DNA of 64,000 nt from Bacillus vallismortis (GCF_004116955.1 NZ_CP026362.1:3110501-3174500); one strand, 5' to 3'. Shown: positions 1 through 9,479, counted from the first letter of the stretch. Program-made: numbers and translations. Notes: a model not told the origin generated them from the sequence alone.

Positions 1-450
1 GTTATGATGTCAATCAGGGAGCGCAAATATGAGATGGGCGTGTTAATGGCCATCGGTGAAAAACGTTGGAAATTGATCGGACAGTTTTTAACTGAGATTC
101 TGATCGTGGCCGTTATCGCCATCGGCCTTGCATCAGTAACGGGAAACCTAGTCGCAAACCAGCTCGGCAATCAGCTTTTATCCCAGCAGATCAGTTCATC
201 AACCGATTCAACGCAATCCGCAAACGGCCAAAACGGGCAAATGCCTGGCGGCGGTCGTATGGGCGGCGGAATGTTCGGCCACAGCTCGGCAAACGCGGAT
301 GTCATTGATTCACTGAACGTCGCTGTTTCTATGAACGACATGCTAGTTCTTGGCGGAATCGGCATCTTCATCGCGATCATCGCAACATTGCTGCCGTCTA
401 TTTCAGTACTGCGGCTCCACCCGAAAACGATCTTGACAAAACAGGAATAG
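1..450 (+). CDS. yclI: YclI, ABC transporter permease (MacB/FtsX type), C-terminal part
   Basis: The reading frame is open from the first base, so the gene starts outside the window and only about the last 149 residues are seen. They contain two hydrophobic segments (about residues 25-50 and 110-140 of the visible part) separated by an extracytoplasmic loop, and end in SVLRLHPKTILTKQE, a typical FtsX-domain tail. The loop holds an unusual Met/Gly-rich stretch (GQMPGGGRMGGGMFG). FtsX-type permeases pair with a separate ATPase in export or mechanotransmission, and the yclH ATPase follows after 15 bp, so the two form one transporter in the membrane. In 168 the neighbouring yclJK two-component system lies on the outer side of this gene. 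The substrate is unknown. Confidence 0.88.
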   Translation, partial: VMMSIRERKYEMGVLMAIGEKRWKLIGQFLTEILIVAVIAIGLASVTGNLVANQLGNQLLSQQISSSTDSTQSANGQNGQMPGGGRMGGGMFGHSSANADVIDSLNVAVSMNDMLVLGGIGIFIAIIATLLPSISVLRLHPKTILTKQE

Positions 451-465
451 AAAGAGGCGAAACCT

Positions 466-1146
466 ATGAGCTTATTAGAATTTCAACAAGTGGGTTACTG
501 GTATAAAGACAAGAGCCAGCCATTGTTTCAGGATATCAACATCAGCTTTCGAAAAGGAAAATTTTATACAATCGTCGGCACATCAGGGACAGGGAAAACC
601 ACTTTTCTGTCTCTGGCAGGCGGACTTGACGCACCAAAAGAAGGAACGATCCTTTACAACGGAAAAGCCGTTTCCAAAATCGGATTAACCAATTTCAGAA
701 ATCAATTTGTATCCATTGTCTTTCAGGCGTACAACCTGCTGCCATATATGACGGCTCTTCAAAACATCACGACCGCCATGGAAATCACGGGTTCTAAAGA
801 AAAGAATAAAGAAGCGTACGCGCTGGAGATGCTGCAGAAGGTCGGCATCAATGAAAAACAAGCCCGGCAAAAAGTGCTGACACTAAGCGGCGGACAGCAG
901 CAGCGGGTATCAATTACAAGAGCTTTCTGCTGTGACACGGATCTCATCGTAGCCGATGAACCGACAGGGAACCTTGATGAGGATACATCAAAAGAAATCG
1001 TGCGGCTCTTTCAAGATCTGGCACACAAGGAAAAGAAATGCGTCATCATGGTAACGCACGATGAGCAAATTGCGAAAGTATCGGACATCAATATCAGGCT
1101 TTCAAGAGGAAGCTTTACTGTGAAGGAAAACGCCGCAGTCGTATAA
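466..1146 (+). CDS. yclH: YclH, ABC transporter ATP-binding protein
   Basis: This 226-residue cytoplasmic ATPase powers the YclI permease encoded just upstream. Visible motifs are Walker A GTSGTGKTT (about residue 38), Q-loop VFQAYNLLPY, signature LSGGQQQRV (about 141), Walker B LIVADEPTGNLD and switch histidine VTHDE. That set is typical of the LolD/MacB export group. The ATG at 466 follows a GA-rich ribosome-binding sequence. It sits 15 bp after yclI, so the genes are probably co-transcribed. The substrate cannot be read from the sequence. Confidence 0.93.
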   Translation: MSLLEFQQVGYWYKDKSQPLFQDINISFRKGKFYTIVGTSGTGKTTFLSLAGGLDAPKEGTILYNGKAVSKIGLTNFRNQFVSIVFQAYNLLPYMTALQNITTAMEITGSKEKNKEAYALEMLQKVGINEKQARQKVLTLSGGQQQRVSITRAFCCDTDLIVADEPTGNLDEDTSKEIVRLFQDLAHKEKKCVIMVTHDEQIAKVSDINIRLSRGSFTVKENAAVV

Positions 1147-1215
1147 CAAAAACGCGCCTCTGCCAGTGCAGACAGGGGCGCACCCTATATCCCCCTTTTA
1201 TATAGAAGTGAACGT

Positions 1216-1250
1216 AAAAAGAGCGGCGGCTGCATCCCCCCGCTCTTTTT
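1216..1250. terminator. Bidirectional terminator between yclH and gerKB
   Basis: The inverted repeat AAAAAGAGCGG / CCGCTCTTTTT has an 13-base loop and A/T runs on both sides, so it can end yclH (plus) and gerKB (minus). It overlaps the last two bases of the gerKB stop codon. A weaker GC-rich inverted repeat lies at about 1152-1182 without a clear U-run. Confidence 0.8.
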
Positions 1251-2373
1251 ACTGTTTCTTTTCTTCCGATGACTTTACTTTCTCTCTTCGCTTCTTTTTC
1301 CAAACGGCTATGATAAACAAGAAAAGCGGAAACAAAAGCTGAAAGGGCAAATGAATATAGAGCGGCACCACCTTCAAGCCTTCGTTCAAATGCTCCGAAA
1401 AGTTAGTCGCAATCGTAATGGAAAGGAGTAAGATGCCAAATCCCATCGGATAAGCCAATTGAGAAGGGTTCTTTTCCTTAAAGAGCGTGGACGTGCCCAC
1501 AACCACCGCGTATAAATAAAGGCTGACCTTAAAGAAACCTCCGATAATCAGCGCCAGCATAAAAAAGACATCGAGACGGTCTAAAAATTCTTCAACCTTG
1601 ATTGTCTGAATGGTGCTTAATAGCGGAAACTGGGATCTTAATGTCAAATCAACATCAAGCACGCTGATATTAATCGCCACGGTTAGCGTCACAACCAATC
1701 CGCTGATGACCATGGCAAGCATTCCCGTTTTTTTTACACCTTTACGATCACTGAGATAAGGAAAAATCATCACAAATAGTACAACCTCACCAAATGGCAC
1801 ATACATCGTTTGTGTTAAGACGGAATGAATGATAGGAGAAAAACCATCTGCTAAAACCGGCTTTAAATTTTGCGGTTCTACAGAGCCTGATACAATAAGC
1901 AATACGAGACCGAACGCACCCAGAAAATACATGGCCCCAAAAAGCAGTTCCGCTGACCGGGCCAGTACTTCAATTCCTTTTCTGACCGCGTAAATGCTAA
2001 CAACCATTAATAGCGCGTTGACAATAATGATAGGTGTATCATGGTACGCAAACGTCAAAAGCATTTCTCCGAAGTCACGCAGTACCCGTGCGGCAATATA
2101 GGCAAAGTATAAAATATAGAGAAATGAAAAAATCCAGCTGAGCTTGGTGCCGAGCATATCATCCATATATTCTTTCGGAGAGAAGTCCGGATAGCATTGG
2201 TAAATTCCCTGATACAAATAAAACAGAAACAAACCCGCAGCACAGCCCAAGAGCACTGCTATCCAGGCATCACGGCCCGCCATCGCCCCCGGGGTAATCA
2301 ATAAGGAGCTGCCCAGCTCAAAAATGATAATCATGACAAACAGCTGCCTGATGCTAATTTGAGCTTTTTCCAT
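1249..2373 (-). CDS. gerKB: GerKB, germinant receptor B subunit (membrane)
   Basis: This 374-residue polytopic membrane protein of the GerAB/spore permease family has about ten hydrophobic segments and begins MEKAQISIRQLFVMI, the usual start of the family. It is the integral-membrane subunit of the GerK receptor in the spore inner membrane. In B. subtilis GerK acts with GerB in the response to the asparagine-glucose-fructose-potassium mixture. It is the last gene of gerKA-gerKC-gerKB, 25 bp after gerKC. The A-C-B order differs from gerA (A-B-C) and matches gerK. Expression is expected in the forespore under sigma G by family analogy; no promoter is visible here because the promoter lies before gerKA. 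Confidence 0.93.
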   Translation of the reverse strand: MEKAQISIRQLFVMIIIFELGSSLLITPGAMAGRDAWIAVLLGCAAGLFLFYLYQGIYQCYPDFSPKEYMDDMLGTKLSWIFSFLYILYFAYIAARVLRDFGEMLLTFAYHDTPIIIVNALLMVVSIYAVRKGIEVLARSAELLFGAMYFLGAFGLVLLIVSGSVEPQNLKPVLADGFSPIIHSVLTQTMYVPFGEVVLFVMIFPYLSDRKGVKKTGMLAMVISGLVVTLTVAINISVLDVDLTLRSQFPLLSTIQTIKVEEFLDRLDVFFMLALIIGGFFKVSLYLYAVVVGTSTLFKEKNPSQLAYPMGFGILLLSITIATNFSEHLNEGLKVVPLYIHLPFQLLFPLFLFIIAVWKKKRREKVKSSEEKKQ

Positions 2374-2398
2374 CTGTCACTTCCCCTTTCTCCAAGGC

Positions 2399-3625
2399 CT
2401 ATTCATGGCCGAGCTGGTGCCTGATCGGGTTATTGCGTAATCCCGTTCTTCTGATATATATCTCCGCCTTCACATCGACAGGCAGTTCAGGCAAATACTC
2501 TTTGTCCCATGTGTCTTTCATTTTTTCCCACTGCTTCGGATACTTTCTAAATATCGTCTCGCCAAATCCGATAAAATCTATTTTGTTCTTTTTAATGGTT
2601 TTCACAGTTCTGCTGATTTCATCTTCCAATTCTTTGTTCAAAGCTTTTTCAATACCGGCCAGCACCTTTGGATCGGACAATTGGAACGGATATTTGACAG
2701 CGTCTATGATGCCCTCGACAGTGACATGAACATGAATTCGCGGGCGGCCGTTGCGCATCTCGGGGCTTAGCTTGGTGTCTTGGTGTGTGATTTGTAAGCT
2801 TACCGCATCCTTTGTCTTGCCCCAATCGGCATTAATAAACGTATGCTCAATCTCGTTCAAAAGCCAAACCACACCGGAGCTCACCGTATCATCTTCAATC
2901 CAATATTTTAAATGGCCTTTTTTATCGAATACCGCTAAACCGTTTGCCTGAAGAATCGCTTTAGGGTCGGTTGCCTGTGTGTTTTCCAGGCTGATCCCCT
3001 TTTTGCTGTCACCGATCATCAAATACCCGGGTATGACTGGCGCTTGTGTCGAAGCAGCAAGGGTTTTTATGACGTCCTGAATATTCGTTTTAATGACCCT
3101 TCCATACTGCGCCTGTGTAAAGTCGAGTGTTTTATTGACTTTATTAGACGGAATTTTATCAATCGGCGTCAGGGTTTTCACAATATTTTCCGCTTTCGTT
3201 TTATGAGCGATGACCACTGTGGCCGTTGTCCTGAACTCTGTGTCACGGTCAAGATTATCTAACACAAAATCCAAGCCTTCCTCTTTCGCCAGCTTTTCAC
3301 TGATCACGATCAGGTTCGTATGGGCAAAGTAAAGCCGTCTCGATACCTTCATGGAGGCTTTTCTCAGCGCTTCCGTCATGTTGTCTCCTTCAATCGAATA
3401 AACGGATACAGGCGGCCTGTCTCCCGCACCGCCGCCCTGAAGCCCGCCGGCTACATTTCCGGGATTGATAATTTGAAAATGCAGTACATAGTTTCCTTCA
3501 TTTGTCCTATCGATGCCTATCGCAGAAATAATCGCTAAATCTGTCAGTTCCCGCTTATCCCAGCAGCCGGGCAGCACAATGATGCTCAAAAGCATGATAA
3601 TGGCTAATACACGATTACGTATCAT
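2399..3625 (-). CDS. gerKC: GerKC, germinant receptor lipoprotein subunit
   Basis: This 408-residue protein has a lipoprotein signal peptide (MIRNRVLAIIMLLSIIVLPGC), with Cys21 as the predicted lipidation site followed by the WDKRELTDL sequence characteristic of Ger(x)C proteins. The rest is a soluble domain on the outer face of the spore inner membrane. Its start overlaps the gerKA stop by 11 bp, which suggests translational coupling in the gerKA-KC-KB operon. The length agrees with the family. Confidence 0.94.
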   Translation of the reverse strand: MIRNRVLAIIMLLSIIVLPGCWDKRELTDLAIISAIGIDRTNEGNYVLHFQIINPGNVAGGLQGGGAGDRPPVSVYSIEGDNMTEALRKASMKVSRRLYFAHTNLIVISEKLAKEEGLDFVLDNLDRDTEFRTTATVVIAHKTKAENIVKTLTPIDKIPSNKVNKTLDFTQAQYGRVIKTNIQDVIKTLAASTQAPVIPGYLMIGDSKKGISLENTQATDPKAILQANGLAVFDKKGHLKYWIEDDTVSSGVVWLLNEIEHTFINADWGKTKDAVSLQITHQDTKLSPEMRNGRPRIHVHVTVEGIIDAVKYPFQLSDPKVLAGIEKALNKELEDEISRTVKTIKKNKIDFIGFGETIFRKYPKQWEKMKDTWDKEYLPELPVDVKAEIYIRRTGLRNNPIRHQLGHE

Positions 3626-5249
3626 CCTTATCCCCTTCTTCCATTTCTTTGTTCACCATTCCGCGTGAAGCGTCCGGCACAGGCCGCTGATGTTTTGACT
3701 GGCGCACTTTATCTTTCTTGGTGATTGATTCCGGCCGTTTTTCATCAGCCCACCACGGCACCCTAAACAGCGTGTCCTTTACGCCTTGAGAAGAAAAAGG
3801 AGCAAGCGGGGACATATAAGGGACCCCAAAGGAACGAAGGCTGCATAAATGAACAAACATCACAATGATCCCCAAAATCAGCCCGTAAAATCCCATAACA
3901 GCCGAAGCAATAATAAAGATGAACCGAATGAGCCGGGCTGAAATCGCCATCGCAAACGCCGGTGTTGCAAAGCTGGCAATAGCCGTAAGAGCAACGATGA
4001 TGACCATGGCCGGAGAAACGATGCCAGCCTGTACGGCAGCCTGGCCGATAACAAGCGCACCTACGATAGATACCGCCGAGCCGACGACACGGGGCAGCCT
4101 GACTCCCGCTTCTCTGAGGATCTCAAAAGCAACCTCCATCGTGAGTGCTTCGACAACAGCGGGGAATGGAACAATTTCCCGCTGGGCGGCAATGACAACC
4201 AACAGCTGTGTCGGGATCATTTCCTGGTGAAACGTCGTGGCTGCCACATAAACAGCCGGTGCCACAAGCGAAATAAAAAAGACTAGAACCCGCAGAATCC
4301 GTATGCTCGTCGCAATGTCAAACCGCGAATAATAATCTTCAACCGATTGAAAGAATTGAACAAATAAGGCAGGAGCAATAAGAACAAACGGCGTTCCGTC
4401 CACAACGATGGCAAATCTTCCTTCCAACAGATTTCCCGCTACAACATCAGGACGTTCTGTATGATACATGGTCGGAAACGTTGTAAATGTTTCATCTTCA
4501 ATCAGCTGCTCGATATATCCCGACTCTAAAATACTGTCAATATCTATTTTTTTCAGGCGAGAGCGAACTTCTTTCAGCACCTTTTCCTCGCAAATGCCAT
4601 GAATGTACATTAGCGCGACATCTGTATGTGTTACAGACCCGATTTTCATTTTCTCTACCCATACATTCGGATTTTTGATGTATCGGCGGATCATGGAAAT
4701 ATTGGTCTGAAGAGACTCTGTAAACCCTTGCCGCGGACCGCGGAACGACACCTGGGTGCTAGGCTCTTGGATGGAGCGCTGCTCTCCGCCCTGTGTGCTG
4801 CAGATTAGCGCTGCTTCAGATCCATCTGCAAAAACCAGCGCATTACCTACCATCAATTCAGAAAAAAGCTTGTCCCAATTCCCATTCGCTTTCACCCCGC
4901 CCAGCGGAAGCGTTTTTTCGAGAATCTGCTGGATGGCATGAGGATTTTGGATGGACGGACTCTCAACCAAAGGCTCAATTAAGGATTCATGAAGCGTGTT
5001 ATTATCAACCAAACCCGCGATATAAATAACGGCGAGGCGGACACGATCCTGTTCACCGATTTTGATCTCGCGAATGATGACATCAGCGCTGCTTCCGACT
5101 TCCTTCTTCATTTCCGCTATGTTTTTTGTCAAACTTGCGGAAATGAGTACAGGCCTTTCTCTTTCTTGCTGCTGTTCGTGATTCTTTTCTTCTGTATTCT
5201 GTTTGTCTTTTGAATCGGTATTGTTCTTTCGCTTAGAAAATAAAGGCAT
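3615..5249 (-). CDS. gerKA: GerKA, germinant receptor A subunit
   Basis: The 544-residue A subunit of the GerK receptor has a charged, Gln/Glu-rich N-terminal cytoplasmic region (residues 1-40), the GerAA soluble domain to about residue 280, then four to five membrane segments and a basic tail. It shows the family sequences FRGPRQGFTESLQTNISMIRR (one residue over a 20-mer) split by the family as GPRQGFTE and TNISMIRRYI. I take the ATG at 5249 because an AAAGGT ribosome-binding site lies about 9 bases upstream; an in-frame TTG two codons earlier is less well placed. It is first in the operon and overlaps gerKC by 11 bp. Confidence 0.93.
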   Translation of the reverse strand: MPLFSKRKNNTDSKDKQNTEEKNHEQQQERERPVLISASLTKNIAEMKKEVGSSADVIIREIKIGEQDRVRLAVIYIAGLVDNNTLHESLIEPLVESPSIQNPHAIQQILEKTLPLGGVKANGNWDKLFSELMVGNALVFADGSEAALICSTQGGEQRSIQEPSTQVSFRGPRQGFTESLQTNISMIRRYIKNPNVWVEKMKIGSVTHTDVALMYIHGICEEKVLKEVRSRLKKIDIDSILESGYIEQLIEDETFTTFPTMYHTERPDVVAGNLLEGRFAIVVDGTPFVLIAPALFVQFFQSVEDYYSRFDIATSIRILRVLVFFISLVAPAVYVAATTFHQEMIPTQLLVVIAAQREIVPFPAVVEALTMEVAFEILREAGVRLPRVVGSAVSIVGALVIGQAAVQAGIVSPAMVIIVALTAIASFATPAFAMAISARLIRFIFIIASAVMGFYGLILGIIVMFVHLCSLRSFGVPYMSPLAPFSSQGVKDTLFRVPWWADEKRPESITKKDKVRQSKHQRPVPDASRGMVNKEMEEGDKDDT

Positions 5250-5373
5250 ACACAAATACCTTTCTTTGTCGTTTTCTCATATTCTCCCTTTAGGCGTTAA
5301 GTTTATGCATGTATCGCCGGGCAGTATAACTCTCTGATAAAGACAGAAACTAAAAGGCGGAGGGTGATCAATC

Positions 5374-5619
5374 ATGAAGATATTAGGCGTGACAGCGCTT
5401 TTATTGTTTTGTCTGTTATTTATTTCTGTATTCATGGACACGCTGCAAGGATTCAGTTTGACAAAATCCCTATTCAACAATATATCCAGCTTTAAGATGA
5501 CAACGTTTGCTGAATCGATCGTGATTTTATTTTTCATTTTGGAATTGAGCAGAGAAATATTCTTGATGTATAAGTCGAAAAAAAGAACCCCAAGGCGGGG
5601 CGCTAATTTTAGGCGATGA
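5374..5619 (+). CDS. yczF: YczF, small membrane protein
   Basis: This 81-residue protein has two hydrophobic segments (about residues 3-22 and 44-64) and a strongly basic C-terminus (KSKKRTPRRGANFRR). A GGCGGAGGGTG ribosome-binding site precedes the ATG. It is divergent from gerKA and its last 11 bases overlap the 3' end of the convergent yclG. Position and size fit yczF of 168, whose function is not known to me. The basic tail may be a result of the overlap, so the exact C-terminus could differ between strains. Confidence 0.65.
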   Translation: MKILGVTALLLFCLLFISVFMDTLQGFSLTKSLFNNISSFKMTTFAESIVILFFILELSREIFLMYKSKKRTPRRGANFRR

Positions 5620-7363
5620 TATTGCCGTCTGCGGTATCACTGCTATGTTTGCTGATGGTTCCTTTGAAGATGTGATTGCCGATGATTTTGGAATAGGTTG
5701 AGGTGTTTGTTTGGATGGCTGTCGCCGTGCCTGCGGAGAGGTTATTGATGGTGTTTCCAGAGATGATAGAGCCTGCTGAATCGTTAACATATATGACAAT
5801 TGGATTTCCGGCTGTTCTGTTGACTGAAATGGTATTATCAAAAATCTCATGCACACCAGCGTTGATATAGATGGTGACCAAAAGCGGAGATCTCTCAATG
5901 TGGTTGCCTATAATTGAGGTTTTCGACCTTGTTGAACAGTAGATCGGGTAGTTTTTAAACGCTTTACATGTGTTGTTTTTGATGATAGCGCTCGCATTGT
6001 TCGTGACGGAAATGGTATACGACTCCAAGGCGCCTTCAAACGCATCGGGGATCATTGTATTTCCTTCAATCACGGCGTTTCCTTGAGCGATCCAGATCCC
6101 CCGGCTGAATTTTCTCATCACATTATCTTTTATAATCATATCGCCGCCGGAAATGTTCACGCCGTCAATGACTTGAATGAGGCAGTTATTCAAAAATGCG
6201 GTATCATCTGACAGCACTGCGCGAAGGCCGGTGCTGCGCCTTGTTTCAGACAATCCGTTTTGAATCTGGTTGCCGTCCACCTTTACGTCGGAAGACTGAT
6301 AAACCAATATCCCTGTGTTTTGAAAGTTGCTGATTTTGTTGTTCGTGACAAGCACGCTCTTTCCCCTGACATCAATCCCTGTTGAAAACCCGGTAATGAG
6401 GTTGCCGGCGATGACCGCATCACTGCTCTCTTTTCCTTGTGACACACCGAGTCCCGTAATCCCGACTCTAGGCGCGGCAGCCGCGTCTTTCTCCCATCTG
6501 AGAATATTTCCTTTGATCACTGTTTGCGTTCCATACCCATAGCTGATCGTATTGTCTGAGTGGTTACCTTCTATTGAAATTCCGTACCCGTTAAAGTTGG
6601 TCACAGAACTCGAAACATTCCCCGTAAAATGGTTATTGCGAATGGATACATTGACCGGTTCTTCATAATCAATATCACCTTCGCCATATCCTTCTATGTC
6701 AATTCCGAACTTAGGCGCTGTTCCATTTCCCGTTCCGGCGTCCTCAATCAAGCATCCCTCCACTGTGACCATGTCACATCCGGTAATGGAAATGTTATTC
6801 CTTCTCGACCGCCGAACCTCACAGCGGCTGATGGTGACATGCTCTGACGTTCGATAATCATCATTTGTCTTTAATCCTCTCGGACTGACAATGATCCCGT
6901 CTCCGGTAAAATCAGAAATTTTGACATCATCAATCACAACATTCGAACATCCTTCAATACATATGCCGAAGCCCCATTCATGGGTTGACCTGATGCCCGC
7001 GGACACATACGTATGCTCATCGCGATCGCCGATGATTTGTCCTCCGGAAATGGTTATATTCTCTTGCTTGCCTACATAAAATGCGGAATAACCCCACGAA
7101 CTGTTCGGAATGACTTTCATGATACACTCGGGGTCCATCACAATCTCAAGGTTGGCAGGAACTTTTATCCCCGCGTTTCGAAACCTCTGATTGGGATCAC
7201 CTCCAAGCGTTCCGTCTATTAGATATGTTCCCTTTGGAAACCAGACCGTATGATATCCTTTCAAAACAGCGGTACTGAGGCATTGATTAATCAGTTCTGT
7301 TGAATCCGTTTTGCCATCTCCTGAAACACCGAAATCAGCCGCATTTAATATGAATTCAGCCAA
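5609..7363 (-). CDS. yclG: YclG, right-handed beta-helix (pectate lyase-like) protein
   Basis: This 584-residue protein begins with NAADFGVSGDGKTDSTELIN, the N-terminal signature of the pectate-lyase-3/glycoside-hydrolase-28-like parallel beta-helix fold. From about residue 100 to the end it has many repeated coils of the form xxVxIxxNxIxG, such as VTISRCEVRRSRRNNISITG. It has no signal peptide. The start is a TTG 7 bases after AAGGAGG; no ATG is better placed. The substrate is unknown; a polyuronate or phage-like polysaccharide activity is inference from the fold. It is a single-gene unit on the minus strand. Confidence 0.82.
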   Translation of the reverse strand: MAEFILNAADFGVSGDGKTDSTELINQCLSTAVLKGYHTVWFPKGTYLIDGTLGGDPNQRFRNAGIKVPANLEIVMDPECIMKVIPNSSWGYSAFYVGKQENITISGGQIIGDRDEHTYVSAGIRSTHEWGFGICIEGCSNVVIDDVKISDFTGDGIIVSPRGLKTNDDYRTSEHVTISRCEVRRSRRNNISITGCDMVTVEGCLIEDAGTGNGTAPKFGIDIEGYGEGDIDYEEPVNVSIRNNHFTGNVSSSVTNFNGYGISIEGNHSDNTISYGYGTQTVIKGNILRWEKDAAAAPRVGITGLGVSQGKESSDAVIAGNLITGFSTGIDVRGKSVLVTNNKISNFQNTGILVYQSSDVKVDGNQIQNGLSETRRSTGLRAVLSDDTAFLNNCLIQVIDGVNISGGDMIIKDNVMRKFSRGIWIAQGNAVIEGNTMIPDAFEGALESYTISVTNNASAIIKNNTCKAFKNYPIYCSTRSKTSIIGNHIERSPLLVTIYINAGVHEIFDNTISVNRTAGNPIVIYVNDSAGSIISGNTINNLSAGTATAIQTNTSTYSKIIGNHIFKGTISKHSSDTADGNIIA

Positions 7364-7575
7364 TTGCGAGCCTCCTTCTTCATGATACTATCATGATACG
7401 CATAACGGCCCGATCCGCTTGTACATTTTTCTAAAATTTTATTGAAAAAATATAAAGGAATCGTTTTGTTAGAAAACCTTACGGAAAAAGGACTTAATCA
7501 TTAGGATAAAATCACTATTTTTATACTGTTACAATTTTTCCATTATGGAACTATTTGAAATGCGTATAAATTATA

Positions 7576-7604
7576 TTGACACAAGTATTATATAAGAATA
7601 TGAT
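7576..7604 (+). promoter_or_regulatory. Promoter of dtpT (sigma-A type)
   Basis: A TTGACA -35 box (7576-7581) and a TATGAT -10 box (7599-7604) are separated by exactly 17 bases in a very AT-rich stretch, 39 bases before the dtpT start codon. This is a near-consensus vegetative promoter. Confidence 0.82.
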
Positions 7605-7642
7605 TTTTATAATACACTTTTTTAAGAAAGGGTTTGGCTGAC

Positions 7643-9121
7643 ATGGCTTCAATTGATAACGAAAGTATCATTAAAAGCGTCCCGCAAAAAGGGTTCTTTG
7701 GTCACCCGAGGGGACTATTTACGCTCTTTTTCACCGAATTTTGGGAACGTTTCTCTTACTATGGAATGAGAGCAATCTTACTTTACTATTTGTATACAGA
7801 GACGGTAAACGGAGGGCTTGGCTTTGACAAAGGCACAGCGGTAGCCATTATGTCAATTTACGGATCTCTCGTATACATGTCGACTATTATAGGCGGATGG
7901 CTTGCTGACCGGGTATTCGGAACCGCAAACACCGTGTTTTACGGCGGCATATTCATTATGTTCGGCCACATTGCACTCGCCTTTCCGGGCAGCGCGACAG
8001 CATTCTATATCAGCATGGCGCTTATCATTATCGGAACAGGCTTATTAAAACCAAACGTTTCAAGCGTGGTTGGAGATCTTTACACGAAAGAAGACCCGCG
8101 CCGCGACTCAGGTTTTAGTATTTTCTACATGGGGATTAACCTCGGCGGTTTGCTCGCGCCGTTAATTGTCGGAACACTCGGACAGAAGTACAACTATCAT
8201 CTTGGCTTCGGAGTGGCCGCAGTCGGAATGCTTCTCGGACTTATCGTATATGCTGTAACAAGAAAGAAAAACCTAGGGCTTGCAGGCTCAAATGTGCCGA
8301 ATCCGCTGTCTAAAAAATCTGCGATTGGCACTGGAATCGGTATTATCATTTTAGCGATCGCAGTGATGGTCTCTGTACAAACAGGCGTGCTGACGATCAA
8401 TCGTTTCATCGACCTTGTGAGTATTCTCGGTATTCTGATCCCTATTGTTTATTTCATCATCATGTTTACTAGCAAAAAAGCGGACAAAACTGAAAAATCT
8501 CGTCTTGCCGCTTACATTCCTTTATTTATCGGCGCTGTCATGTTCTGGGCCATTCAGGAACAGGGAGCGACCATTCTTGCGGTTTACGCTGATGAACGTA
8601 TAAAGCTTTCATTGGGCGGATTAGAACTTCAGTCATCTTGGTTCCAATCATTAAATCCATTGTTTGTCGTCATTTTCGCGCCAATTTTCGCTTGGTTATG
8701 GATGAAGCTTGGCAAACGCCAGCCGTCCACACCAGTTAAATTCTCAATCGGAATTATTCTAGCCGGATTGTCATTTATCATTATGGTATTCCCGGCTATG
8801 CAAGGGAAAGATGCACTCGTAAGCCCGCTTTGGCTCGTTCTCAGCTTCCTGCTTGTCGTGCTTGGAGAGCTGTGCCTGTCTCCAGTCGGTTTATCCGTCA
8901 CAACCAAACTGGCACCAGCTGCATTCTCTGCACAAACAATGAGCATGTGGTTTTTGACTAACGCAGCCGCCCAAGCAATCAATGCCCAAGTAGCCGGATT
9001 GTTTGATAAAATTCCTGAAACAACTTACTTCGGCACCATCGGCTTGATTTCTATCGTGCTCGGCGGCATTCTGCTGCTGCTTTCGCCAATTATCAAGCGT
9101 GCGATGAAAGGGGTCTTATAA
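7643..9121 (+). CDS. dtpT: DtpT, proton-coupled di-/tripeptide transporter
   Basis: This 492-residue POT/PTR2-family symporter imports di- and tripeptides with protons across the cytoplasmic membrane. It has about 14 hydrophobic segments. Family motifs seen are FTEFWERFSYYGMRA (about residues 31-45), GGWLADRVFG and GTGLLKPNVSSVVGDLY, plus the ExxER-type FWERF. The ATG at 7643 is preceded by AAAGGG at 12 bases; a TTG three codons earlier would overlap that site. It is a monocistronic unit with a strong promoter upstream and a strong terminator downstream. Confidence 0.95.
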   Translation: MASIDNESIIKSVPQKGFFGHPRGLFTLFFTEFWERFSYYGMRAILLYYLYTETVNGGLGFDKGTAVAIMSIYGSLVYMSTIIGGWLADRVFGTANTVFYGGIFIMFGHIALAFPGSATAFYISMALIIIGTGLLKPNVSSVVGDLYTKEDPRRDSGFSIFYMGINLGGLLAPLIVGTLGQKYNYHLGFGVAAVGMLLGLIVYAVTRKKNLGLAGSNVPNPLSKKSAIGTGIGIIILAIAVMVSVQTGVLTINRFIDLVSILGILIPIVYFIIMFTSKKADKTEKSRLAAYIPLFIGAVMFWAIQEQGATILAVYADERIKLSLGGLELQSSWFQSLNPLFVVIFAPIFAWLWMKLGKRQPSTPVKFSIGIILAGLSFIIMVFPAMQGKDALVSPLWLVLSFLLVVLGELCLSPVGLSVTTKLAPAAFSAQTMSMWFLTNAAAQAINAQVAGLFDKIPETTYFGTIGLISIVLGGILLLLSPIIKRAMKGVL

Positions 9122-9125
9122 TAAG

Positions 9126-9166
9126 AAAACAGCCCGCGGATTTTTGATCCTGCGGGCTGTTTTTTT
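9126..9166 (+). terminator. Rho-independent terminator of dtpT
   Basis: The stem ACAGCCCGC / GCGGGCTGT is followed by seven T residues immediately after the dtpT stop codon. Confidence 0.92.
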
Positions 9167-9445
9167 ATTTGTCCATCCATTTGCTGAAGCTTTGATCAGA
9201 GGCTTGCGGTTCTTCCAGCACCGGCTGATGGCCGCTACCCTCAAAAACAACCTTCTTCACATGAGCATATAAACCGTCAACAGCATCCCACAATGTAACA
9301 GGCCCAACCAGATAATCATATCCTCCTAAATCGATGTAAACCGGTACTTGAACATCAGATAACCGCTCAACAAGATCGAGCTGGGCAAATGTATGCCCCC
9401 ATCATTCTTCAATAATCGGCATATTGGTGAAAACACCTTCATCTA
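9165..9445 (-). pseudogene. yclE: C-terminal remnant of an alpha/beta hydrolase (yclE)
   Basis: Reading the minus strand gives about 80 residues that end KWMDK-stop at 9165. They include the C-terminal landmarks of an alpha/beta hydrolase: VPVYIDLGGYDYLVGPVT, where the catalytic Asp region lies, and FEGSGHQPVLEE, with the catalytic His. An in-frame TGA at 9402-9404 interrupts the frame (before WGHTFAQLDLVERL) and homology-like sequence stops near 9445. The nucleophile-containing N-terminal two thirds are missing. In 168 an intact hydrolase gene, yclE, lies at this place, so this is a deletion remnant. No start codon or ribosome-binding site remains. Confidence 0.72.
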
Positions 9446-9452
9446 TAGTAAT

Positions 9453-9479
9453 GAAAAAATCCCTCCAAAAGGAGAGATT
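9453..9479 (-). terminator. Second minus-strand terminator after yclD
   Basis: On the minus strand AATCTCTCC / GGAGGGATT with a TTTT loop is followed by a run of T. It lies downstream of the stronger yclD terminator and may be left over from the deleted hydrolase region. Confidence 0.6.

Noticed and set aside
5527-5898. 123-codon minus-strand ORF overlapping yclG and yczF
   Set aside because: Out of frame with yclG, which shows a clear beta-helix repeat pattern across the same bases; low-complexity Ser/Pro/Gln composition typical of a shadow.
7364-7575. Riboswitch or extra gene upstream of dtpT
   Set aside because: The stretch is AT-rich with no long paired structure or start codon with ribosome-binding site; only the promoter is supported.
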